A DNA stretch of 64,000 nucleotides from Paenibacillus hexagrammi (GTDB lineage: Bacteria > Bacillota > Bacilli > Paenibacillales > NBRC-103111): contig NZ_CP090978.1 in assembly GCF_021513275.1 (NCBI RefSeq), positions 3,100,001 through 3,164,000 on the forward strand, written 5' to 3'. Made by a program: the position numbers and the translations under genes. The notes below the pieces were generated by a model, which had not been told where the DNA came from, did not search any database, and was given only the letters and a program-made list of their open reading frames with translations. This document shows, in pieces, positions 9,658 through 19,362 of the stretch; within the stretch, counting starts at the first letter, position 1; every line of letters begins with the position of its first letter.

Positions 9658-9687
9658 ACGATACTGTACAGGCTCAACCTTTGTCAA
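9658..9687 (-). promoter_or_regulatory. Sigma-A-type promoter of the FecCD permease pair
   Basis: On the minus strand TTGACA (9682-9687) is followed after 18 nt by TATCGT (9658-9663). The Fur box at 9628-9642 lies immediately downstream, where bound repressor would block transcription. Confidence 0.6.
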
Positions 9688-9697
9688 TAATTTTTCA

Positions 9698-9744
9698 TTG
9701 TATTCACGGACAAAACAAGGTATATTCATTAATAATGATTCTCA
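9698..9744 (+). promoter_or_regulatory. Promoter and Fur box of the ferredoxin-NADP reductase gene
   Basis: TTGTAT (9698-9703) and TATATT (9721-9726) are 17 nt apart. A second Fur box, TAATAATGATTCTCA (9730-9744), matches the 7-1-7 consensus at 13 of 15 positions and lies just after the -10 element. Confidence 0.65.
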
Positions 9745-9777
9745 ATATCATTTAAAAGGCTAGGAGTGAGTGAACTT

Positions 9778-10830
9778 ATGGTGCAGCAGGAGCAAGTATT
9801 CGATGTCACCATTATTGGAGGCGGACCAGCCGGACTTTACTCGGCATTTTATAGCGGACTTCGAGAAATGAAGACAAAAATCATAGAATTTCAGCCGCGT
9901 CTTGGCGGTAAGATTCACGTGTACCCGGAGAAAATGATTTGGGATGTTGGCGGCTTGACACCTATCTCAGGAGAAAAACTCATACAACAGCTGGTCGAAC
10001 AAGGTTTAACCTTTCAACCCGAAGTGGTTCTGAATGAAAAAGTGGAATCCATACAGCGCAGCGATGACGGTTTTTTTGAACTTCAGACTTTATCCGGACA
10101 GATCCATTATTCCAAAACAGTTATTGTAGCCGTCGGCTCCGGAATCTTAAACCCCAAAAAGCTGGAGATCGAAGGTGCAGAGCGTTACGAGGTTTCCAAC
10201 CTCAATTACACCGTGAAGTCGATGCAGAGATTTAAAGGCAAAACCGTCATTATTTCCGGTGGAGGCAATTCCGCTATCGATTGGGCGAATGAACTGGAGC
10301 CTATTGCCGGGCGTGTCTATCTTACCTACCGGAAAGACCAGCTGAACGGGCACGAAGCGCAAGCCACTCAGCTTAGGAACAGCTCTGTTGTCTGCCTTTT
10401 GAATACCTCTATAACCAAACTAATCGCTTCCGAGGAGCATGATAGAATTGCCCATGTCGAGCTCACCAAGCACGACACAGGTGAAGTTGAATATCTGTCC
10501 ATTGATGAAGTCATTATTAATCATGGATACGAACGCGACACTACCCTTCTGCAAAACAGTACCATACACATTGAAATGGCGCAGAACTACTATATTTCAG
10601 GCAGCTCCACTAGTGAATCCTCTGTTGAAGGGCTTTATGCTGTTGGAGATATCCTCTACCACCCCGGCAAGGTAAATTTAATAGCGGGAGCATTCCAGGA
10701 TGCTGCGAACGCAGTGAACAAAGCGAAGCTATATATTCAACCGACAGCGGAAAAATATGGAATGGTCTCTTCGCATAACGAAGTGTTTAAACAACGAAAT
10801 CGGGAGCTTGTGAAGCAAATGTACAAGTAA
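9778..10830 (+). CDS. Ferredoxin/flavodoxin-NADP+ reductase, thioredoxin-reductase-like (YumC/YcgT type)
   Basis: A flavoenzyme of about 350 residues that passes electrons between NADPH and ferredoxin or flavodoxin. It has an N-terminal FAD-binding motif (DVTIIGGGPAGLYSAFY), an NADPH-binding motif (GKTVIISGGGNSAIDWA) and a C-terminal FAD motif (GLYAVGDILYHPGKVNLIAGA). It lacks the CxxC of thioredoxin reductase. I chose the ATG at 9778, which has GGAGTGAG upstream; the in-frame GTG at 9766 overlaps that ribosome binding site. Two Fur boxes in the divergent promoter region suggest iron repression, as known for B. subtilis ycgT, and a role in supplying electrons for siderophore reduction is plausible. 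Confidence 0.85.
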   Translation: MVQQEQVFDVTIIGGGPAGLYSAFYSGLREMKTKIIEFQPRLGGKIHVYPEKMIWDVGGLTPISGEKLIQQLVEQGLTFQPEVVLNEKVESIQRSDDGFFELQTLSGQIHYSKTVIVAVGSGILNPKKLEIEGAERYEVSNLNYTVKSMQRFKGKTVIISGGGNSAIDWANELEPIAGRVYLTYRKDQLNGHEAQATQLRNSSVVCLLNTSITKLIASEEHDRIAHVELTKHDTGEVEYLSIDEVIINHGYERDTTLLQNSTIHIEMAQNYYISGSSTSESSVEGLYAVGDILYHPGKVNLIAGAFQDAANAVNKAKLYIQPTAEKYGMVSSHNEVFKQRNRELVKQMYK

Positions 10831-10868
10831 GCTGCCTATGTGTTTACCTGTCTTTACATAATAAAGTA

Positions 10869-10902
10869 GGGATGGACCAGGAGCTGCCCCCTATTCCATC
10901 CC
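10869..10902. terminator. Terminator between convergent genes
   Basis: Arms GGGATGGA (10869-10876) and TCCATCCC (10895-10902) are followed by a T-rich stretch on the plus strand. The hairpin lies between the reductase gene and the convergent FG-GAP-like gene. Confidence 0.7.
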
Positions 10903-10951
10903 TTATCTTTTCGCCGTTCTATTTGGAAAATTCACATCTCCCCTGACTCCG

Positions 10952-12183
10952 CTACTGCTCCAAGTCCTTGATCGCTGAACATACGGTAGCTAAGGTCCAC
11001 TGTGGATTGGCATACCCCGCTGGCGCATTCAAATATGGCAGCCATGCCTCTTGAAAGCCCGATTTTGCTTTGGCCGCGCTGCACGCTTCTACAACATTTT
11101 CCCCTGTAGAAGTTCTGGTTAGTAACTCCTTCGCAGCAGAGCGAAGTTCTGGATAACACGTTCAAACTCCACTTCCTCATCGTGGTCGATGCCGCCTTCA
11201 ACTAGCTTGCCACCAAAGAGAAAAGCATACGGCTGATAAGAAGCCTTCTTCTTTTCGCTTGCTGCCTTAAATTCCTTTAAAGCTCTTTCCGTATGCCCTA
11301 GTTCTTCCGACCATAGCCCATCCATAAGCAGATGATAGGGTGTCGGCGAATCGGCAAATACCCGATCCTTCATGACAAGAGCAAGCTGTTCGACCCTGTA
11401 AGTATCCGTAAAATCTCTTTGCCACATGCCTGCACCAACGGAGTCGATGAGCCCTCCGGTAAGCCGCAGCTCACCGTTTTTCACCTCAACCTTGACCACA
11501 CTGGCCATTTCCGCTGATCCTTGCAGCATGTCAAGCTGATCGTTAGCCGTCCATGTTGATATCGTATAGGTGGAAAAAGAAGTATGGGCTCCGCTGTTTA
11601 CGGATACCCAAATGATCTCCGGCTTACCATCGCCAGTTAAATCCTCAGCAGCCTCCACATTGGCTCTTGAGAAGTTGACATTAGGAAAGTCGAAGGTTTG
11701 CAGCCTAAATCGTGAATGCTTATACGAGATTACAGCTCCGTAAGCTTTGCGCTGCATGAATTCACCCGCCTGCGGGTCTCCCGAACTTTCATACAGTACA
11801 CAAGCCCACTCATCGCTTGCCTGATCACCATCTAAATCAGCATGTATGAGCTTGATCGGCTCCCCTGTCGAATCGTAAGGGGCGGCTATGGCCTTCAGCC
11901 ATTCGGACATATCTTCAGGCTTTTGCTGAAGCTTTTCGAGTTCTTGTGTGATGTGATCCTTAAGGGAAAGCTGAAATGGCTTAGTCTGATGACCGGAGGA
12001 GCTTGAAGCTTCACTTGAAGCGCTAGTCTCCATCAGCAATGGATGGTTCGACTGTATATCGGTCGATGCAGTTGAGGCAACACCAGATGCTCCCTGCTTC
12101 CCGTATACCGATATGAACACAATGATGCTGATCATGATAAAAGATACTCCACCTATCAGGGTAAATAGCCTTGTCTTGTTCAT
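10952..12183 (-). CDS. Membrane-anchored protein with FG-GAP-like calcium-binding repeats, one frameshift
   Basis: Function unknown. There is an N-terminal membrane anchor (residues about 8-28), a Ser/Thr-rich linker (to about 65), and a globular part with two Asp-rich loops, ADLDGDQASDEW and EDLTGDGKPEII, that resemble FG-GAP/VCBS calcium-binding loops. The apparent stop at 11119 comes from a missing base near 11151. Correcting it gives a tail (…AAKELLTRTSTGENVVEAC…) ending at the TAG at 10952, about 410 residues in all. The gene is probably monocistronic and ends at the hairpin 10869-10902. Confidence 0.65.
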
Positions 12184-12276
12184 GTGTTCACATTCCTTCG
12201 CCAGCCGTATGTATAACTAATAGACGAAGGATGAAAGAAATTCGTTTATTTTAGACTTGGAGCTGCCTTTCTAATC

Positions 12277-13083
12277 TTAGAGCTGCCAAGATTCTACCAA
12301 TTGAGCCGCCGTGGAAGGATGATACCCCTTGCCGATCAGGTAGGATCGGGCAGACGTCTTTCGAAGTGTATGCTCGGCGGAGTATTGACGCGCTTCATCT
12401 AGCCCTTGTGTCACGCAGATCTCTACGTGCTGCAAAGTTTCCATTTTTAGTTGTTCGTTTGAGGTTGTATAAGATGATTCCACACAATACCTGCTATATT
12501 CAGGCGGCATGTACGAGGTAGATACATCCCCTGTCATACGCATGACAGGCATGCTCTCCCGACAGCCAATCGGCGGACCGAGGATGACCGATTCCCGGAT
12601 TGGGGCGACAGCTTTGGCGAATTCCTCCCCATCGACACAATAAGCAAGCTCCACAATATCCTTGGGAAGTGATCGCAGGAAATCCGCCCCGTAGACGATA
12701 TCCGGCGTAGGTTGGTCAAAGATCGCCATGGTATACGTATGATCGGCTTCCGCCACGAACCAGTGGAACCAGCCCTTCGGAAATACCGCAACCTGTCCGG
12801 GCTTTAAACGGTACGTCATTAATCTATGTGTGAAGGGGTTGAATACACTAGCAGTCACCTCACCGCTGATCACAACAATCATCTCGGTCACATTGGTGTG
12901 CCAATGCGGCTCAACAATTTTCCCTTTGCTTAAGTAAATGTTAAAAAAGCCCGTCTTGATCGCAGGCATTTGCTCTCCGAACAATTGTGTGAGGAAATTA
13001 TTTGGATCGCACTTATAATTAAGCGTCTGATTGGAATCGGCCGCCAACTCTAAATCGGGGTGCTCTAAAACATGATCGTTCAT
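12277..13083 (-). CDS. Cupin-domain protein (germin/oxalate-decarboxylase-like)
   Basis: About 268 residues. The first half is one cupin barrel: motif 1 includes EPHWHTNVTEMIVVISGEV, whose His-x-His and Glu would bind a metal ion, and motif 2 includes PGQVAVFPKGWFHWFVAEAD with the last metal His. The second half does not look like a cupin and has no recognised motif. The ATG at 13083 has AAAGGAGC about 10 nt upstream; the ATG at 13125 has none. The substrate is unknown. It lies downstream of cysJI, separated by a terminator and a repeat element. Confidence 0.7.
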   Translation of the reverse strand: MNDHVLEHPDLELAADSNQTLNYKCDPNNFLTQLFGEQMPAIKTGFFNIYLSKGKIVEPHWHTNVTEMIVVISGEVTASVFNPFTHRLMTYRLKPGQVAVFPKGWFHWFVAEADHTYTMAIFDQPTPDIVYGADFLRSLPKDIVELAYCVDGEEFAKAVAPIRESVILGPPIGCRESMPVMRMTGDVSTSYMPPEYSRYCVESSYTTSNEQLKMETLQHVEICVTQGLDEARQYSAEHTLRKTSARSYLIGKGYHPSTAAQLVESWQL

Positions 13084-13188
13084 ATCAGGTAGGGCTCCTT
13101 TGCTTCTGGGTGTATGACTATGCACTATATGCAGGGCACCTGCGAATGGACACCATCAACCGCGAGAGTTCGAGTAACAGGTAAGTAT

Positions 13189-13218
13189 AAAAAAAGTGTG
13201 CATCGCAGAGATGCACAC
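13189..13218 (-). terminator. Terminator of the cysJI operon
   Basis: GTGTGCATC (13196-13204) pairs with its complement ending at 13218 around a short loop, and on the minus strand is followed by a run of seven T (A-run at 13189-13195). It lies downstream of cysI, just beyond repeat copy A. Confidence 0.8.
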
Positions 13219-13220
13219 CT

Positions 13221-13298
13221 AGACTGTTGTTTATAATAATTGGAGGGCTCAGTAGTATTCGGAGAAGCTTAGCGGCGCCTTTGACAGTATTGTTATCA
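13221..13298. repeat. Dispersed intergenic repeat, copy A
   Basis: Shares AGACTGTTG at its left end and a block of about 41 nt at 13258-13298 (beginning TTCGGAGAAGC, ending TTGTTATCA) with a second copy at 46403-46480. The spacing between the two shared blocks is 37 nt here and 36 nt there. Both copies adjoin a terminator hairpin. Confidence 0.7.
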
Positions 13299-13356
13299 AC
13301 TTCGAAGGCTCTCCTTTTCCAATTCGCTGATCCGAAGACTGCGCTCCATTCCCTTA

Positions 13357-15075
13357 TTAAGCGTGGAATTCTTGTCCAGAACGAACTTCTTTCACATAGC
13401 CGGCACGAATAACGAAATCACCGAAATGCTCGCCTTCGTTTCTTTCCTTCGCGTACTTCGTAATGATCGGCTGCAGAGATTCGAGAATCTCTTTTTCTCC
13501 GATGTTCTCTTTGTACAGCTTGTTCAGACGCTCACCTGTATGCGCGCCGCCCAGATACATGTTGTATTTGCCTGGAGCCTTACCAATAAAGGCGATCTCC
13601 GCCAGCATCGGTCTTGCGCATCCATTCGGGCATCCTGTCATACGAATGACAATTTCCTTATCAATCAAACCTGCTTCTTCGAGCATGGGTTCAATTTTGT
13701 CCATCAAGGATGGCAGGTAACGCTCGGACTCCGCCATAGCCAGACCACATGTCGGCAAAGCAACGCATGCCATGGAGCTTCTGCGCAGCGCAGATTGCTG
13801 GGAACCGTCAAGCAGTCCGTACTGCTTCACAAGCTCTTCAATCGCTTTTTTCTTCTGACTGCTGATGTTCCCGATGATCAGGTTTTGGTTAGCTGTCAGT
13901 CTGAAGTCTCCGGTATGAATCTTAGCGATTTCGCGCAGAGCGGTCATCAGCTCATAGCCGTCCTCGTCCTTCACACGGCCGTTTTGAATAAACAGCGTCA
14001 AGTGCCACTTGTTGTTGCTTCCCTTCACCCAGCCGTAACGGTCGCCGTTGTGCTCGAAGGAGAATGGACGCGCCGCTTCCAGCTTCCAACCCAAACGCTC
14101 GGTAAGTTCGCCGATGAACCAGTCGATACCGCGATCATCGATCGTATATTTGAAACGAGCATGCTTACGTACAGAACGATCACCATAGTCGCGTTGGATC
14201 GTTACGGTTTTTTCCGCAAGCTCAATTGCTTGCTCAGGCTTGATAAATCCGATGACTTGAGCAACTTGAGGATACGTCAGAGGGTCGCCGTGCGACATCC
14301 CCATGCCTCCACCTACGGATACGTTAAAGCCAACCAGACGTCCATCTTCAACGATGGCGATAAAGCCAAGATCTTGTGAGTACACGTCAACATCGTTGGA
14401 TGGCGGAACTGCCACACCGATCTTGAACTTACGCGGCAGGTAAACGGGACCATAGATAGGCTCTTGAATCGTGTCGTTCGTATCTACAATTTTTTCCCCG
14501 TCCAACCAAATTTCATGGTAAGCCTTCGTCTGCGGATCCAAATGAGTGGAAATGCGGGATGCCCACTCGTATACTTCGGAATGAACGTCCGATTGGTACG
14601 GATTCGGGTTACACATCACGTTACGGTTTACGTCTCCGCAAGCAGCAAGCGTGCTCAGGAGCGACTCGTTAACTTCTTGAATCGTTTTCTTCATGTTCCA
14701 TTTCAAAACGCCGTGCAATTGGAACGATTGACGAGTTGTCAAGCGAATCGTTCCGCTCGCATATTGTTGCGCAACCCGATCCATCATCAGCCACTGATCA
14801 GAAGTCACAACCCCACCCGCTGCACGGACACGGAGCATGAATTGGTACGCCGGCTCCAGCTTTTGCTTCTGGCGTTCATTACGCAGGTCACGGTCATCCT
14901 GCATGTAGCTTCCATGGAATTTCATCAGACGGTTATCATCTTCCGGAATAGAACCCGTAATCGGGTCTTTCAGCGTCTCTTCGAGACTTCCCCGCAAGTA
15001 ATTACTGCGGATTTTAATCGCTTCTACATCGCTGTGCGGTGCGCTATTTTTTGAAAGTAAATTGTTTTCTGACAT
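13357..15075 (-). CDS. cysI: Sulfite reductase (NADPH) hemoprotein beta-component
   Basis: Assimilatory sulfite reductase, 572 residues, reducing sulfite to sulfide with siroheme and a 4Fe-4S cluster. The cluster/siroheme ligands are in [19 protein letters not shown] and GCPNGCARP near the C-terminus. The sulfite-binding region [12 protein letters not shown] lies near residue 125, and a second repeat has [13 protein letters not shown]. The length is normal for CysI. It is the second gene of a cysJI pair, 39 nt after cysJ. Confidence 0.95.
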   Translation of the reverse strand: MSENNLLSKNSAPHSDVEAIKIRSNYLRGSLEETLKDPITGSIPEDDNRLMKFHGSYMQDDRDLRNERQKQKLEPAYQFMLRVRAAGGVVTSDQWLMMDRVAQQYASGTIRLTTRQSFQLHGVLKWNMKKTIQEVNESLLSTLAACGDVNRNVMCNPNPYQSDVHSEVYEWASRISTHLDPQTKAYHEIWLDGEKIVDTNDTIQEPIYGPVYLPRKFKIGVAVPPSNDVDVYSQDLGFIAIVEDGRLVGFNVSVGGGMGMSHGDPLTYPQVAQVIGFIKPEQAIELAEKTVTIQRDYGDRSVRKHARFKYTIDDRGIDWFIGELTERLGWKLEAARPFSFEHNGDRYGWVKGSNNKWHLTLFIQNGRVKDEDGYELMTALREIAKIHTGDFRLTANQNLIIGNISSQKKKAIEELVKQYGLLDGSQQSALRRSSMACVALPTCGLAMAESERYLPSLMDKIEPMLEEAGLIDKEIVIRMTGCPNGCARPMLAEIAFIGKAPGKYNMYLGGAHTGERLNKLYKENIGEKEILESLQPIITKYAKERNEGEHFGDFVIRAGYVKEVRSGQEFHA

Positions 15076-15114
15076 GTAGGCCTTACTCCTCTCGTGATCC
15101 TTGAAACATGCTTC

Positions 15115-16935
15115 CTAGTAAACATCACGCTGATAACGTTTTTGGTGCTGCATGCGGGATAAGTATTCAGCCGCCTCTTCCGGACTGAATCCGCCCTCTT
15201 GCTCAATAATCTTAGCCAGGGTGTGATGAACGTCATGAGCCATCTTCTTCTCATCGCCGCACACATATACACTGGCTCCTTCTTGCAGCCATTTATAAAG
15301 CTCGGCGCTCTTCTCAAGCATCCGGTGTTGTACATATACTTTTTGATCGGTATCACGGGAGAAAGCGACATCCATGCGTGTCAGAACGCCGTCTTTCAGC
15401 CATTTTTGCCATTCAATTTGGTAAAGGAAGTCTGTAGAGAAGTGTTGATCTCCATAGAACAACCATGTTTTTCCTTCTGCTCCCAACTCTTCACGCTCAC
15501 CCAAGAAAGCACGGAAAGGCGCTACACCGGTACCTGGTCCGATCATAATAATCGGAGTGTCCGGATTCTCCGGCAGCTTGAAGTTCGGATTGTTCTGAAT
15601 GTAGACAGGAAGTGTGTCGCCTGCTTTGATTCTTTCCGCCAGCTGTACAGAGCATACTCCGTAACGCTCTCTGCCTAGGTTTTCATAACGAACGGCGCGA
15701 ACCGTTACATGAACTTCATCAGGGAATGCCTTGTTGCTGCTTGCGATGGAATATAATCTTGCAGGCAGCTTGCGAAGTACAGCGACGAAATCGCCTGCAG
15801 GGATGCCCTTCAGCGAGAAATCCTGCACGAGATCCAGCAAGTCACGTCCGTGAATGTAGGACTTCAGATCCTGCTCGCGTCCCGGACCTACCAGTTCTTG
15901 TAATCTTTCATTGGAAGAGAGCTTTGCAACTTGCTCCATCAAAGGTTTTGTCAGCAGTGTAATTTCAAAATTACGGAGCAGCGCATCGCGCAGGGAGCTC
16001 TTTTCTCCATTTTTGTTGATTGTAACGCTCTCTTCTGCATTCCAGCCCATGGCTTCAATGATCTCTTCCACAAGACGCGGATGGTTCTCCGGATAGATCC
16101 CGAGGCAATCGCCTGGTTCATATTGCAAGTTGGAACCTTCCAAGGAAATTTCCACGTGACGGGTTTCGCGGTCGGAGCCGCGGCCGTTTAAATTCAGATT
16201 TTCAAGCACTTCGGCTTGGAATGGATTCGTGCGGGAGAATTCCGACTCCTCACCGCTTGGAGCTGCTGCTGTAGCACCGCCAGCAGGAGCAGCTGCGGAT
16301 GATGCCGCGCTTAAGGAAGCCAGAACCTGATTCATCCACTCTGCAGCTGCATCGTCAAAATCTACGTCGCAATCCATGCGAGGCACGATACGTTTGCCGC
16401 CAAGCTCTTCAAGACGAATGTCAAAATCTTTGCCCGTTTGGCAGAACAGCTCATAAGAGGTGTCTCCAAGCGCAAGGACGGAGAAGCGCGTATCTTCTAG
16501 CTTAGGCGCTCTTTTGCTATTCAGGAATTCATGGAAGGAAATCGCATTATCAGGCGGTTCTCCTTCGCCGTGAGTACTGACAACGACGAGCAGGTTTTGT
16601 ACCTTTTTAAGTCCGTTCGGTTTGAAATCGCTCATGGAGGAAAGGGCTACTTGGAACCCGTTATCTTCGAGCTTCTTGCTTACTTTCTTAGCTAGGCCTT
16701 GAGCCTTGCCTGATTGAGACCCGAAGAGAACGGTAACCTCTTTGGAAATAGCAGGCGCCGCTGCGGGAGCTGCTAAAGGAGCTGTACCAGGGGCAGCAGC
16801 TGAAGCCGAACCTTGTGTAGCTGTCAAATATCCGCTCAGCCAAATACGCTGCGTGTCGGTCAGTGTCGGGAGCAGTCGATTCAGCAATTCGACTTGATCT
16901 TGATTAAAAGGACTATTCATAACTTGAAGTTCCAA
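15115..16935 (-). CDS. cysJ: Sulfite reductase (NADPH) flavoprotein alpha-component
   Basis: The electron-supplying partner of CysI, 606 residues. It has an N-terminal flavodoxin-like FMN domain (VTVLFGSQSGKAQGLA, STHGEGEPPDNA, LALGDTSYELFC), a low-complexity Ala-rich linker, then a FAD domain (ARLYSIASS) and an NADPH domain (MIGPGTGVAPFRAFL, YVCGDEKKMAHDV) ending in the usual YQRDVY. The TTG at 16935 has GAGAGGTGG about 7 nt upstream, which decides the start. The Ala/Pro-rich segment at residues 48-66 is probably an interdomain linker. Confidence 0.95.
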   Translation of the reverse strand: MELQVMNSPFNQDQVELLNRLLPTLTDTQRIWLSGYLTATQGSASAAAPGTAPLAAPAAAPAISKEVTVLFGSQSGKAQGLAKKVSKKLEDNGFQVALSSMSDFKPNGLKKVQNLLVVVSTHGEGEPPDNAISFHEFLNSKRAPKLEDTRFSVLALGDTSYELFCQTGKDFDIRLEELGGKRIVPRMDCDVDFDDAAAEWMNQVLASLSAASSAAAPAGGATAAAPSGEESEFSRTNPFQAEVLENLNLNGRGSDRETRHVEISLEGSNLQYEPGDCLGIYPENHPRLVEEIIEAMGWNAEESVTINKNGEKSSLRDALLRNFEITLLTKPLMEQVAKLSSNERLQELVGPGREQDLKSYIHGRDLLDLVQDFSLKGIPAGDFVAVLRKLPARLYSIASSNKAFPDEVHVTVRAVRYENLGRERYGVCSVQLAERIKAGDTLPVYIQNNPNFKLPENPDTPIIMIGPGTGVAPFRAFLGEREELGAEGKTWLFYGDQHFSTDFLYQIEWQKWLKDGVLTRMDVAFSRDTDQKVYVQHRMLEKSAELYKWLQEGASVYVCGDEKKMAHDVHHTLAKIIEQEGGFSPEEAAEYLSRMQHQKRYQRDVY

Positions 16936-17220
16936 AAAAATCCACCTCTCATAGCATGCGATGATAGTAGTGTATTGCTTTGCATTTCTCCATTTATTTC
17001 ACTCTACTGAACCTATCATAGCATACGGGTATGGGTCAATTAGAATGATTTTATATCATTAATCAGGAAAGCTGATAAAGGAACAAATCCTTTGCATTTC
17101 TAGCCTTTCTACTCATATTTTGTCTAATTCCGAGGTTTTTTTCGCTTCATTTCGACCACATACGCATAGTCCGGTTTTGTCACAATTCTACAACAATTTC
17201 AAGAGGAGCGGCAGCTGAAA
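16936..17220 (-). promoter_or_regulatory. cysJI upstream region with a putative extended -10 promoter
   Basis: On the minus strand TGCTATGAT (an extended -10, 17014-17022) has TTGACC (17034-17039) upstream, although the spacing from TATGAT is only about 14 nt. No riboswitch or T-box structure is apparent. The rest of this AT-rich stretch shows no gene. Confidence 0.4.
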
Positions 17221-17223
17221 AAG

Positions 17224-17265
17224 AAAAAATCCGCTGCGTGAGGACAAATTCGCACACCAGCGGAT
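17224..17265 (-). terminator. Terminator of the siderophore uptake operon
   Basis: On the minus strand ATCCGCTG and CAGCGGAT (17258-17265 and 17229-17236) form a stem followed by a T-run. It lies 12 nt beyond the last permease gene. Confidence 0.75.
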
Positions 17266-17276
17266 CGCTTCCCTAT

Positions 17277-18258
17277 TTATTTGTTTCGATTCTTGAATAG
17301 CAGATAGATAAAAAAAGGCGCGCCCACCCCCGCCGTAAAAACGCCCGCCGGGATATCATGAGGCAAGAACACGGTTCTGGCAACGGTGTCGGCTGTCAGT
17401 AAAATCAAGCTGCCGGTAAGAGCCGCAACCGGTAAGATGCTCCGATAAGATGTCCCCGTCAGCTTCTTCGCCAGATGCGGAGCTATCAATCCGATAAATC
17501 CGATGGTTCCTGCCACAGCCACAGCTGCACCGGCCAGCGCCACGCTAATTCCAAGCAGCAGCACGCGGTGCAGCTGCACCGGCTCCAAGAGCAGTCGCAA
17601 GCTCATCTCCCAGCTCTTGAATATTGATCAGGTATGCATACAGCAAAGCAAGCGGAATCAGAATCCCTACCCAAGGAAGCAGCGTATAGACTTGCCCCCA
17701 GTTCGTTCCGTAAATGCTTCCCGTCAGCCATACATAGGCTTGTCCGGCTGCTTTAATAGGACTCAATATGAGCATCAACATCGTCAAGGAGCTTGTGGCG
17801 GCAGAAATGCCGATGCCGATCAGCACTAGTCTGACAGGAGTTACTCCCTTGTTCCACGCGAGTACGTAAATCACCAAAGAGACGAGAGCCGCACCGGCAA
17901 AAGCAGCCAGCGGCAGCCATTGAATGCTAAGGATGCCGGTGAGGTAAGTAATAAACGCAACCGCGGCGAGAGCTGCGCCCCCAGAGATGCCGATGACATC
18001 CGGCGAGGCAAGCGGATTGCGAATGACCCCTTGCAGAATGGAGCCTGACACGCCCATAGCCGCTCCAACGCATACTGCAATGATGATCCGCGGGAGTCGC
18101 AGCGTGCCAAGGATCAGCTCGTTTTGCGGCGTACCATTGCCCAAGAAGGTTCTCCATACCTCCGCCGGGCTCGTGAATTGATTGCCGAGTCCGATACTGA
18201 GCAGAAACAGAGCCATTGTAAGTACAAGAAGCACCAAGATAACCCCTGCCGTTCTCAT
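17277..18258 (-). CDS. FecCD-family ferric-siderophore permease (second of pair), one frameshift
   Basis: A membrane permease of about 326 residues after correction. LRLPRIIIAVCVGAAMGVSGSILQGVIRNPLASPDVIGISGG and AGTIGFIGLIAPHLAKKLTG are the family signatures. The frame breaks at 17579-17582, where one extra base in the C/G run turns …ALGAVQLHR… into a short out-of-frame tail; removing it restores the usual second half. Its start overlaps the stop of the preceding permease. Together with the binding protein it would import the siderophore, using an ATPase from another locus. Confidence 0.88.
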
Positions 18259-19337
18259 CCGCCCGCCCCTCCTTTCGCCCGGACACTCTTACGCGCCATA
18301 TACAAAAAGAACGGTACGCCGATCACCGCTGTCATCACACCGATTGGCGCTTCCCCCGGCATAATGACATATCGAGCCGCAATATCCGCGGCCAGCAGAA
18401 GAACGGCTCCTAACACAGCGCTGTAGGGTATCACCCACCGATAATCGACTCCAACCAGAAAGCGCGCAATATGCGGAGTAACAAGCCCTACAAAGCCGAT
18501 AGATCCCGCCACCGCTACGGAGCTTCCCGCGAGTACGACGATTGTTCCTGCAACAGCAGCTCGAACCAGCGCTCCCCGTTGCCCAAGACCGCGCGAAATG
18601 TCCTCGCCCGCTGAGAGAATATTCAAGGGATGCGCTAACAGACAAGCGGCAGCTCCAGCTGCCAGCATATAAGGCAGAACCGGCAGCAATGATTCGGCAG
18701 CTTTGCCAGCAACGGATCCGGCTAGCCAGAACATCACGTTTTGAAGCCCCGCTTCATCCATAACGAGCATACCTTGCGTCAATGAGCCGAATAGCGCAGA
18801 CATGGCGGCTCCGGCTATCACCACCTTCATGGGTGACATGCCTTCCTTGCCCAGGGATCCAAGCAGGTAGACAGCTGTCGAAGCAAGTGCGGCTCCTGCA
18901 AAAGCGACCCATATTAGCTGATCCACTGCGGTAATCGGGAGACATGCAAGAGCAAGTACGACAAAAAATACAGCGCCTGCATTAATCCCGAAAATCCCCG
19001 GCGAAGCCAGGGCATTTCGGGTCAAGGCCTGCATAAGCGCTCCTGCAACGGCCAAATTCACACCTATCATAGCCGCAAACAGAGCTCTCGGCAGGCGTGT
19101 AGTACGGATAATGACATGCTCGGTTGAAGAAGGCTGATAATGTATAAACGAATCCCAGGCTGTTATCCAGCTGATTTTGGTAGCGCCAAGCACAATGCTT
19201 AAACAGACAAAGACGAGCAGAATCACGATGCCAAGCATCAATCCTGCCGCTTTCCAAGGTGTTTGATGCAATAACGGTCTCACGAAGCCCACCTCTTTGC
19301 TTATTGCTGTAAACTTCTTGAGGCTGCTAACTCCCAT
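18255..19337 (-). CDS. FecCD-family ferric-siderophore permease (first of pair)
   Basis: A permease of 360 residues, slightly longer than its partner because of an N-terminal cytoplasmic extension of about 25 residues. TRLPRALFAAMIGVNLAVAGALMQALTRNALASPGIFGINAG and AGSIGFVGLVTPHIARFLVG identify the BtuC/FecCD family. It follows the binding-protein gene by 25 nt and is coupled to the next permease. The pair is similar in order to B. subtilis yfiZ-yfhA, which handles hydroxycarboxylate/hydroxamate siderophores; the specificity here is inferred. Confidence 0.92.
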   Translation of the reverse strand: MGVSSLKKFTAISKEVGFVRPLLHQTPWKAAGLMLGIVILLVFVCLSIVLGATKISWITAWDSFIHYQPSSTEHVIIRTTRLPRALFAAMIGVNLAVAGALMQALTRNALASPGIFGINAGAVFFVVLALACLPITAVDQLIWVAFAGAALASTAVYLLGSLGKEGMSPMKVVIAGAAMSALFGSLTQGMLVMDEAGLQNVMFWLAGSVAGKAAESLLPVLPYMLAAGAAACLLAHPLNILSAGEDISRGLGQRGALVRAAVAGTIVVLAGSSVAVAGSIGFVGLVTPHIARFLVGVDYRWVIPYSAVLGAVLLLAADIAARYVIMPGEAPIGVMTAVIGVPFFLYMARKSVRAKGGAGG

Positions 19338-19362
19338 GAGTCAACAGCCTCGCGAATCGAAC

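Noticed and set aside
10932-11201. Separate 89-codon gene downstream of the FG-GAP-like protein
   Set aside because: The frame that completes the FG-GAP-like protein after a one-base correction overlaps this stretch and has a natural composition, while this frame is Cys/Arg-rich and random-looking.
13363-14379. Long plus-strand open frame of 338 codons opposite cysI
   Set aside because: It is antisense to a complete sulfite reductase gene, has no family resemblance, no ribosome binding site and an odd composition.
16936-17220. S-box or T-box riboswitch before cysJI
   Set aside because: I looked for conserved riboswitch cores and a terminator/antiterminator pair on the minus strand and found none.
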